Shown here one piece after another: positions 49,601 to 61,600 of a stretch of DNA of 64,000 bases. Positions within the stretch are counted from its first letter, which is position 1. Each line of letters starts with the position of its first letter. Source of the stretch: Cranoglanis bouderius. Its lineage: Eukaryota; Chordata; Actinopteri; Siluriformes; Cranoglanididae. Made by a program: the position numbers and the translations under genes. The stretch spans positions 13,864,800-13,928,799 of the forward strand of contig CM042558.1 in NCBI GenBank assembly GCA_023630585.1, read 5' to 3'. The notes beneath the pieces are model-generated. The model was not told where the DNA came from. It was given only the letters and a program-made list of their open reading frames with translations, and did not search any database.

Positions 49601-52600
49601 TGTCATGATTTTGATGCACCTCCTATTCTAAGACCTGCCTGGATATTTAAAATATAACTTTGTATTTATTCTACTTTAAAGGCAATTGTCTTTTAAACTG
49701 ATCATTTCTAAGAGGGGTTACATTTATTAATTAAAGATAGGAAAAAATACACCATACCATAACCTGTAGACCTCTCGCAGATGTTGTGGGTTATACTATA
49801 AAGCATGTAATGTGTGTGTGTATATATAATATTTCTAAGTAGAGCAGTTTAATTTGCTTGTTTTAACACACCATTAAAACCAACCACCATGTGAAGTGAA
49901 ACCACTTAATGCAGTAATCACAACAGTAACAAAAATATTATTTGCATTATGGCCGGCTATTGTGATAACCTACATGGAAACCTCTTGGCACACATGGCAA
50001 ATGAAGCCTAACCTTTCCAGATAATAGTATGGGATGTATGTAGCTTGGTATGATTGTATCTACCAAATAGCAATACAAATTATTGCCATGAAATTAGCAT
50101 ACAACTCCAGGGTAAATGAAGAAAAAAACTGTCCAATGATATGAATTTAACAGACATGGTTTATAGAGTTCCTTTAAATTAGGGCAAATAGTGACATGAT
50201 TTATTTTATTTAAAATGTCCTGCATCAGTCAAATATGAATTCCAGTTGCATTGCTAAAGGATAGATTTTGGAAAAGATTTAAGATATCGTTGTTGACTAT
50301 ACACATCATGTTATGATTTTGCTTTTTATTTTAAGGGCATTTCCAAAGATCATAGAGAGGCTACTAATGCTGGGCGATATATTGATATAATATCGATATT
50401 GTAATAAATGATTACACAATACATTTATCTGAGATATCATTGGTATGGTGATGTACTTTTTAAGATTTTAATAATTACAAATTAAATAGTACTGAATGGA
50501 TGTCGTTGATTTGACGTAATTTAAAAAAAATAATCTTCTGTCTTTGTAGGCATTAAAGAAAAGTATCGTCAAACTCAGTTTAACGTTTTTTTTTTTGCAG
50601 ACAGATTGTTAGCTAAATTATATATTGTTATATGCATCGTGTATCATAGGTATCCTGATATTTTTGTCATATCGGCCAGCCCTAGAGGCCACAGTTTTAA
50701 TTAGCTTACAGAGAAACAAAAAGCCTTAAGATTTGGATGCTTTTGTGACTTGTCCATAAAATATTGTAATATGGGAAGACCAAACTACCAAGTGATGACT
50801 TTAAAAGTCTCACTGATGGTCATCACTAGACTGAATCTAGACCCTCTTGTTGTAGCTATATATTAACTTCAGGAAGTGGTTATGCAGTCATTTAAATCTC
50901 TCATTTTCATAAAGATTTAGAGGTTTTATTGCAGGTGATTCTTTTGTACAAGTTGTTGCTTAATTTGCTACTGTTTTATTCTGTGACATTACATTTGCAT
51001 CATGTTAGCAAGCCCCATATTAAGAGCACTAGTGCTGTCTTATGTATTTTGATACAAGATCATATTTGATAGCATTCCTTTAAGTGATAAAAGTTGCACT
51101 GACTTCTGATTGGGGCTTTAATAGTTCCGCAGCCTGATAGGTCTGACCGTGAGTTTTCAGCAGGTGATGGCGACTGCAGAGGAATCCTCTCTCCCTAAGT
51201 GCATTGGTCCCGGCTGTGAGAGGGATGCTCTACCCGACTCGGTCTACTGTGGTAATGACTGCATCCTGAAGCATGCTGCTGCTGCCATGAAGACCATCAC
51301 TACTGACAGCAAGGAGACTAAACCCAAGGAGAAGCCCAAGCCGAAAATCCTGAAAAAGCCTGCGGTCATATCTACAGTCAAGGTATTATTTCAGGACCGG
51401 TATATTAGGAAAGTTTCTAAAGCATTAACAGTGTATATATTTTTAATGCACAGTAAGTTTAATTAAACACAAACCATTAACATAAACTTTGTCACTTTGA
51501 TGAATGTAAAATGGTAAACAGTGATTTTTCTTAGGAGGCTGATAAAAATGAGGTATAGTCTTTCTTTCTTTTTGTGTAAACCTTTTTGATTGCCAAACCC
51601 TTTTTTTTATTATGTGTAGGTTCCATATACCCTATATTTGTATTGTATTGTTTGTATTGCATTTCCGTATACCCTAAAAGTGGTACCTGAACTTATGAGA
51701 GCTGTTGGGCCTTGTTTAGTCGTATATCAACAATTTTTATGCTTGTTTCTTTTGAAGAGTTCGGGTCCTGAGCGAAGGAGCAGCAGGAGGTCCACTGACT
51801 CGTCCAGCAAAGCTCAAGAGGAGTCCTTGGAGTCAGAAGGCCGCGAAGATGAAGATGAGGAGGACGAAGAAGACAGAGTTGCAGAGGAGCATCCGCCACC
51901 CCCAGCCATGTCGTCCTGGTCCAGCGACCATAATTACATTGCAGTAGCGCCAGAAAAGACTACAGCAATATCACCAACTGTGTTAAACAAAGCGTGTATG
52001 TATCTTAAAGGTTTTCCACACTTTAATCTTCGGTCTCTCTGTGACTTGTGGTATAGAACTCATAATATGAGAAATGACATGATGTTCTGGCCCAGAAGCC
52101 ATCAGGCTGTTACACTAGAAATCTGAATTAAGCATATGCCTGAAATATTTGGCCGTGCAAGATGAAAGCATGTGTATTTGTGGAAGTTTGTAAATTGGTG
52201 GCCCAAATGAACACCTTAATGTATACAGAGCAATACAGAAGTCCTGAACAGGTAAGTATACATATACATATAAACAGAAATGGTAGGTATTATTACCTGA
52301 GGTTGTATAAAGGTGTCTGATTTTATTTTTTTTTAAATAATTTGTTTGTTTAAATGGCCAGTTTTCTGGGCATTGGCAAAGCCAAAACCTAGACTATTGA
52401 ATTTTCAAAGCCACACTCCTCTTGATATTTATTTAATTTAAGAGTTGGCTGAATCTGTCTTGAGAGATACCATCACAAGAGGTTTAAACAGATGTGTAGT
52501 GCCTTGCCATGATGCTGTTGAGTTTACTGTCTGTGGAATATTTAGTTTTGTATGAAAATTTTAATTGTGTATGAATGTCAACATTGCCTCCAACTTCCGC

Positions 52601-55600
52601 TCTGATCTGGGAATAGTATCTTAAGAACAGGAGTACTGACCGCTCATCTGAACAGGTAGGTCACGGTGTCTTTTTCTCCTGCCACCTTTTCACCAAGAAT
52701 AGAGCAGCGTTTCTGATCACACGGTGCCTGGCATGGATATTCTCTGCGAGCACCGCAACCCTTTCTGTTATCACTAACATTTTATATTTTATATATATTT
52801 ATCTGACTTGCATGCCCTGCTTTTCATGAAATCCTCTTTTGCGAGTAAGTGACTTCAAAATAAAGTGATACTACAGATAAATACTTTGATGCCCCTTGCT
52901 TCAATTTTGAGCGAAGTCTTGTTTTTTTTTTGGGGAGTGTTTTGGATATCTTGGCCGCTGCCTGCTTTGGCCATCGCCATCCAGCCAGCAACTGATCAGC
53001 ACAGATATTTGCACTCGAGAGAAAAAGGCCTGACACTCTGGTTGTGAAGTTTGAAGCTGCGAGGACTACACAAACTGGAAGATGACAGTCTGCCAGACAG
53101 CACCCAGAAGCAGAATTCTCTTCTGTCATTAGTACAACACACAGGAAATGCCATGCCATAACTAGAAGAATATGCAGATAGAAGGCATTTTTATAGAAGT
53201 TTTCTTTACAATCAGAAGTTAAGCCAGCGTTGGGTTTATGAGCTGTGTCCATCTTTGATGTGTTGATTATTGATTGATCAGGTTTTATTGCTTGATTTAT
53301 TAAATAGAGGAATGCTGAATGCTATCTATTAAGCTTAGGATGGTTCACTTACTTATTCATTATTCATGAATATAAGCCTGCATTTTGTATTGAATGAAAG
53401 AGGCTTTGCTGGGAATAAACCTACTCATTAGCTTATTTTGGCACACACAAATAATTTTGCTTCCTGACATTTTAATGCCCAAATGTGTGTTCTTTGTGTG
53501 TAGTAAATATGACCAATTTAATCTTTGACAAGTCCAAGAATGACATAAGAACCATGTGGATAAATCTAATACAGCACCACTTCACAATGAAAACATAAGC
53601 TTAATAAAAAGCAATACATGCAGGACGACTGGAAATATGGATTCTACTTGGATCAGTACTGTGTGGGTCTTGGACGACCCTGTACTGTAGGAGCTCACTT
53701 GGATTGGAATTCTGCACTTTTATTTAGCATTAACAAACACTGTGAAACATTTGAATGTGGTTGCTCTTGGATCATACGATCAAATGTATGTCCTGTGATC
53801 ATGGGAGTGCTTTTTTGGAGATTAAGCCTGTAAAATTAACAGCGAATGGAAAAAAAAAAAAAGTTGGGTGTAATAGAGATCCTTGAGCATGATCAGCAAC
53901 AGGTAGGCCTGGCAGTTTAGTCTTCAAGATCAGCAAATGAACAATTTATTTTAGAATGCAGCTGGTAAATATATGATGGTTGTTTTTAATCATTTAGGAT
54001 ATATGGCATTTATCACTTGTTTGATGCATGTGAATGACCGCTGTAAATGTTTCATGTCCTTGAAGCTTACGAGTAGAACTGGTTTCCTACCAGTATCTTT
54101 GCACTCTGAATACTGCAATTATACGAGGTCATTTTAGTTTTGTGTTCCTCTGGTTGGTTTATATATATAGCACTTTATCAACACAAATTAGGCCAAATTA
54201 TATTTTTCTATTTATAAACAAATGTCACTGTAAATTTTGTTTATAGACCTGGTCTTTGTGTTCATCTGTACTGAATCATTTTAAAACAATAATAAACACT
54301 TGCTTTTTCTACTTTTAGATTTGTGTATTTTTTTCCCCCACTAATCTTCTCATAGTGTATGCAATCATACACTCTATTTGTAAAAATGATTAGAAACAGA
54401 ATCAAGGCAAGGCACAAATATTTCATTTTTAAACAACCGTCCCTAATTAATGCTAACACGCAAACTGCAAACATGCAATTGTTATTTTCTATTTGTCAAT
54501 TTTAAAAGAATTGAGTGTTTTTACTGAGATTTAAAAAAAATATATATGTACCTTGCATTTTGTCTGCAGCAGCTGCTCAGAAGGATGAAGAGGAAAAAAC
54601 AGAAGAAACTGAACCAGAGAAGAAAGAGCCAGCTCCTATTGAGAAGAAACCTCCTCCTGCAGCAACTATGTCTCCCAAAGGAGGCAAAAAGTCCCCAGGC
54701 CCAAAGATGGCAAAGCCTGCTCCAGTCTCAACACCCAAAGGCAAAACAACCACTGTGTCCTCAAGCAGTGCCAAAGACTTGAAAAAACAGTCTCCATCTC
54801 AAGGCAAAGTGGTCAAACTGAAAAAAACAGGACCACCACCACCTCCTCCCATTCCAGTCTTCTCTTCTTCTGGTCCTCCTGGATCATCACGGCTCCATCC
54901 CACTGGAGCTCTGAGTGTTGGCAAGAGCACCTTCACCATCCCCAAAAAGCAGCCACAGTCTGGGGTGAAGGAATCTGCGAGTTCTGGTTCCTCTCTGGCC
55001 TCCAGGATGTCTTCTGGGTCCATGCCCTCTAACTCCCAGAGCCAGCCACCGGCATCCAAGCCAGTGCTACCAGCAGCTCCTCTCCCTCCACAAGCACCTC
55101 CTAACAATCAGATGAGGTCCAACATCCGTCGTTCGCTCACTGACATTCTGTACAAAAGGTGAGAGAATTGCTTGATTTTCTCAATTGATTTGTGATTTTA
55201 TTCTATAAGTAATTTATAGTTTCAGAAGAAAGTATTTTTAAAATGTATTTACAAATGTGTGCATTATGTATTATTGTAATGTGTAGGGTTGTAAAAACTG
55301 TAAAAGTAGTAATTGTTTAAATTTGCTTTTGAATAATCAGTATTCGCTACATGGTATGCTTAACTGTACTGTAGGGTGAGCGACAGTGATGATCTGTCCA
55401 TGTCTGAGAGCGAGGTGGGCAAACTGGCTGTCAGCATTGAGAAAGAAATGTTCAATCTGTACATGAACACAGACAGCAAATACAAGAATAAGTACAGATC
55501 TTTAATGTTCAACCTAAAGGACCCTAAAAATAAGGTTGGTCAACAGTTTTATGAGTTTCAATACCACTATATCTTTTTGAACAACATGCATGAGGAAGTT

Positions 55601-58600
55601 GTTTGTCTGCTGTGTCTGTTCAACAGGGCTTGTTTTATCGTGTGATTGGTGGAGAGGTCAGCCCGTTTCGGTTAGTGAGGCTCAGCCCCGAAGAATTGCT
55701 CTCTAAAGAGATTTCTGATTGGAGGAAATCTGGTAACTCTGAGGTAATACTACAACTGTGAGGTGTTTGTAATGGATAAAGATGTACTGGAACTTGATTA
55801 GCAGCTGTGTACAAGTTGTAGAAGAGTACATGTTACAGCTGGTCTCATAAAAGAAAACTTGTATAATAGCTTATTTTATTATTATTTTTTTTAAGATTCT
55901 GGATGCTAGTGGAAGGACTCAACCTGGGCAGTCAAAAGCTGGATCCAGACAGGATGCAGCTCCCCCTGATGTTGACATGGAAGAAGCTCCTTCCATGTCT
56001 GATGGAGATGTATGTATCTCTGCTACTTCCCAATCTCCTCGCTTGGCTTCTGGGGCAGTAAGTGGTGGCTTTCTGTCTTTGCCTTTTTTTTTTTTCTTCT
56101 GGCTTTGTTCCCTTCCTTCTGTTTCTGCTCTTATGATTTTCAAAGTAATGCCTTTATTAAGGTGCTAATAAGCTTTTGGGGAGCCTTTCGGTTTGACCTG
56201 CACACTCAATAATTTCATAGGATCATCAGGAGTCCCACCCTTCTGCCACACCTCCGAGTTCTGCTTCAGCAGGAAAAAGCAGTGCTGTCCCAGACATCTT
56301 GAGCAACATGTTGAAAGACACCACAGCAGAACACAGGGCTCACCTGTTTGACCTTAACTGCAAGATCTGCACAGGTAGCACCTTATAGAAATACAGTCTG
56401 AATAAATCTGACTTCTATTGTGTTACTGGAGTTTTGTAACTACTATTTACATTATCTCTTTCAGGTCAGAAGTCAGCTGATGATGAGCCAGCAGCTAAAA
56501 AGCCCAAAATGTCGGTTCCTAAAAAACAAGACCCTCCTGAAAAACCTAAAACAGAGCAGCGACCCGCCAAGGTGCTGGCAGACCAACCTACCGTCTCTTA
56601 CTCTGCCAGTGACGTGTCTACGCCTCATCAGCCAAGTAGCACAGAAGACCAGAGCAGCACAGTGCCTGTTGTACAAGCCCCTATGGTCATGCCAGCAGTT
56701 TCTTCCGTCACTATAAGCCGCCGTGACCCTCGTACTGCCAGCCACCGCTCCTCTGCACCTCTCACTCAGACTGAACCTGATGTCACTATGCCTGTTGGGG
56801 TACCAGTCAGTGTGTCTGTTGGGGCACCAGTCAGTGTGCCTGTTGCCACCCCTATGCCCTCTGAAGGTCCTGTGGTGGACATGAAGGGGCCGTTGCCTAT
56901 GCCACCTCCAGCTCCGGTATCTCTGCCTAAACCTGTGATGCCAAAACAAGTCACTTCAGCAGAATCACGGAACTACGGGGCCAGCTCCTCTAGGTAGATT
57001 GTGTCACAAATTTTCACTGGTTCATAATACACTCTTCAAATTCAGGAAATTTTTCAGTGTGTCATTGTTCATGTCCATGTTTTTTTTTTTTTAAATCATG
57101 TCAATGTTTTTATGTTAAAATGCGTAGAAGTTATGTTAATTAGTTGGCATGCAGGTGTTTTCTGATTTGTAAATTTTCAAAAGTGAGATTGGTGTGAAGG
57201 AAAGTTATTGTTGTAGGTAATTTTTGTCCTCTGGAACATTTGTCCAATTATACTGAATGTGTACAGGTGCATCTCAAAAAATGATTGTGGGAAAAGTTCA
57301 TTTTTTCTGTAATTTAATTCAAAAAGTGGAACTTTCATATATTCTAGATTCATTACACATAAAGTGAAATAGTTCAAGCTTTTTTTGCTTTAATCTAGAT
57401 GATTATGGATGATTACAGCTCATGGAAATGAGATACTGGAAAAACCAGTTTTATAATAGATAAATTATAATACAGCAATGTCGACCCGAGAAGAGCTCTA
57501 ATAAGCTAATTAACCCAAAACACCTTTTTACTCAACACCATTGCTCAGTGGTCCAAAGTCCTCTTTTCAGATTGCATTTCATTTGGAAATCAAGGTCCCA
57601 GAGTCTGGAGGAAGAGTGGAGAGGCACAGAATCCAAGTTGCTTGAAGTCCAGTGTGAAGTTTCCATAGTCAGTGATGATTTGGGGTGCCATGTCATCTGC
57701 TGGTGTTGGTCCACTGTGTTTTCTCAAGTCGAGAGTCAATGCAGCCGTCTACCAGGAGATTTTAGAGCACTTCATGCTTCCATCTGCTGACAAGGTTTAT
57801 GGAGATGCTGATTTCCTTTTCTAGCAGGACTTGGCACCTGCTCACAGTGCCAAAACTACTAGTAACTGGTTTGCTGATCATGGTATTACTGTGCTTGAGT
57901 ACTCGCCTGACCTGAATTTTGTCAAGAGGAAGATGAGAGACACCAGACCCAACAATACAGACGAGCTGAAGGCCGCTATCAAAGCAACCTGGGCTTCCAT
58001 AACACCTCAGCAATGCCACAGGCTGATTGCTTCCATACCACGCCCCATTGATGCAGTAATTCGTGCAAAAGGAGCCCCGACCAAGTATTGAGTGCATAAA
58101 TTAACATACTTTTCAGAAGGTCGACATTTCTGTATTATAAATTCTTTATTCTAATATTTTTAGATACTGGATTTTTGATTTCCATGAGCTGTCAGCTATA
58201 ATCAAGATTAAAACAAAAACAGCTTGAAATATTTCACTTTGTGTAATGAATCTAGAATATATGAAAGTTCCACTTTTTGAATTAAATTATGGAAAAATAA
58301 ACTTTTCCAAAATATTAATTTTTTTTTTAGATGCACCTGTATATTGGGAGAAATGTACTCTGATGGCTGCATACACAAATTTAAGACAGGTTTTTTTTTT
58401 TTGTTCCACCCCCCCCCCCCCCCCTTCTTCACCATGTAAAATTTTGGGGTATTTGGTTACTCGGATTTGACTCGGTTGGTCACTTTAAAGGTAAAACAAC
58501 ATTTAATATCAGTAATAACTCATGGTGTTTTTTTGCAGCATGACTGAGTCCCCTCCTGAAGGCGAAACAGCTCTGTTCCTGTCAGGACAGGAAATTATGT

Positions 58601-61600
58601 GGAAAGGATTTGTTAACATGCACTCTGTTGCCAAGTTCGTCACGAAGGCCTACCTGGTCTCGGGATCCTTTGAGCATCTCAAGGAGGTTTGTTCCTTGTG
58701 CTACTTGCTGTCTGTGTGAATGTTCGTCAGTAATTATTGTAAATTACATGCTAAGGCCAGTATTTCTTCTTGCTTTCAGGACTTACCCGATACCATTCAC
58801 ATTGGTGGCAGAATATCACCACACACAGTTTGGGACTATGTTGGTAAACTGAAGACTTCACTGTCAAAAGTAAGAGACATATTAATAAATACTATTAATA
58901 TAAATAAGTAAAATAGCATAACAGGTGAAGACTGAAGTTGAAATAATTGCACATTCTGATTCATTTGTTGATTGACAGCATCTTTGTGTCCTGTTGCTTT
59001 TCAGGAGCTTTGTCTTATTCGTTTCCATCCAGCAACTGAAGAGGAGGAAGTTGCGTACGTGTCCCTGTTTTCTTATTTCAGCAGCCGCAAGCGGTTTGGT
59101 GTAGTGGCCAACAGCAACAAACGAATCAAAGACCTTTACCTCATTCCACTTAGCTCCAAGGACCCTCTGCCTGCTAAACTGTTACCTTTTGATGGACCAG
59201 GTAAGCTTGTGCAAGAAGATAAAAAATGTTAACAGTGTGCATTAGCTCTCTTGAAGTATTAATTAAGAATGCAGGTGTGGTGTAATCTTCAGGTAAGTAT
59301 GCTTCAAGTCCCCTTTAATTGTGCCACTATAGTGCATGAAAAGAGGGCTTGTTTCATATCACCAGTGGTTTCTGCAAAAAGGTCCCCCCCCACCCCCAGG
59401 TGTATATGTGATTGTTTCGTTTTGGGTTGTGTTTTTATCTTACTGTAATCTGTATCATGTCATTTGTGTGTTTCTAATAAAGCACATTATGCATCCAAAA
59501 TTGGTGCAACTGGAGATATTTGTCTCAGCCTTGTTTCTTAGCTGCATCATGTTTTGTAACAACTATTTATTCATGGTTAATCAGAGAAATTGGTTTAGAT
59601 TTTAGTGCAGTTCCAACCTGCAAATACCTGCATAAAACTATAATCCACTATGTAGAAAACAGACATGAGGTACTGTCTTTGGTTATCAGATGGATTAGCA
59701 CTGACGTAATAACTGCTGGATGCAGCTGAAACACCATGGTATTATGTTAAGTCATCTGCTGGACCCCAGTGTTGGAGAGTCATAACCCACCTGAAATACT
59801 ATTGAGAGTGGGACCAACTTGCAGAATCATAGAATTTTTCCTGTTCTGCTTATTGGGCTGCTTATCCATCGTTTCAGATTCAGATGTGCTTTTTATAAAA
59901 TGACTGACAACTGTTGCGCGGTAACTACAAACATAATGGTCTTCTATCTTCAATGGTAGTGTCATTTTAGTTGTGCCAAATTATATATGAGGAGCAATAG
60001 AAGAGAAATTGTAATATATTTCACTAATATAAAATATTTTATATACTAATACAAATATACTGATAACTTGTGTGTGCTTACAGATTGATTTGAAAATACA
60101 TGGATATTATTTTACTACTATTTTAAACTATATTACTACCAGTGTCTCTGATTATACCAAAGGAACACAATCACTCTGACAGTATTCTAAATTGTGTGAT
60201 GACTAAACACTTGTGTCAATTCATTAGTGTACAGTTATTTCTCTAATCATCATATCTCCAGTGATATCTGTTTATACTGTTTATACATATTACATATATT
60301 AATGGAACAGGCCCTCTTTTCACAAGTTATGCACAGACGTTTAGCACATAGCACAGTCCCTAGAGGCTTTTTCATTGATTAACATCAACAGGTGTAATCA
60401 ATTTATAATTTTTTTTAACAAGTTTATTTTTTATTAACAGGTCTTGAGCCAGCTCGTCCGAATCTCTTGCTTGGGCTGTTAATTTGTCAGAAAGACAAGA
60501 AACGTGCTGGAGCACCTCTGGAAAGTGAGGAAAAACGTTCTAAAACACAGAGGGATGATGAAACTGGCCTCCCAAAACCAATCGTTGTCAGCAAAACTGA
60601 CAAAGCCATGCGGATCACTCAGGAGCCCATAAGCACAACTCCTCCTGGAACTCCACCCCCTCTCAGCAGTTCGGAGCCATCAGTTGGTCCGTTTACATCG
60701 TCGGTGTTTTCCATCTTGTCCTCCGTCAAAGCACCTGGTGTCACCACAAGTGCAGGCAGTAATTCCCCATCAGTTACGGCCACCCCAGCAGTTCCTGCCG
60801 CATCTGCCACTCCACTCCAAACCATCCTGAAGACTTTGTTTGGTAAGAAGAAGGATTCTGAAGCTTCTCAGTCCCCTTCAGATCGAAGTTCAGCAGATCT
60901 TTCTATTCCTCTGCTGGATCCGATAGTTGAGCAATTTGGCATTACAAAAAGTAAACAAGTAGATGAACAAGAAGATGATCGACCATATGACCCAGAAGAA
61001 GAATATGATCCCAGTGTTTCATATGGTAAAGAAAAGCCTAATGATTCTATGGTCTCTAAAAGCATCATGCAACCCGAGGTCAGAACTGGTATGGTAGATG
61101 ATGTTGCATATGACCCTGAAGATGACTCTATTTTTGAGGAGGTTAAGGGTGATCCAGGTTCCAAGAAGCAACTAGAGGAACAGGACCAGCAAATACCTGA
61201 TGCTACATCTCTCTTAGCCAACAGTCAGTTGCTTCAACTTGGTAAAAAGGTTGAGCAGTTGGTTGCAAAAAGCACAACTACTATCCCAGTTATAAATCAG
61301 AGAAGGGATCCCAGGCAGAGTAGGGACCCTAGGCAGGTGGCTGCCAGTCAGAGGCTAAACTCCGATGACTCTGTAGAGAAGGAAGAGGCTCCTGCTTTTA
61401 CATCTACTATTACTACTACTTTGAGTAACACTGATGCTACAGCTGCTCCTACTACAATAACAGACAACCCACCCGTAGACATTGCTGCAATACTAGACAC
61501 ATTAACGTCGCAACAGCCTAAAGTCATAGACACTCCATTACAGGATTCCTTAAATGTAGAACCAACAGAACCTTGTGCAACCACAGATGCGCCGCCATCA

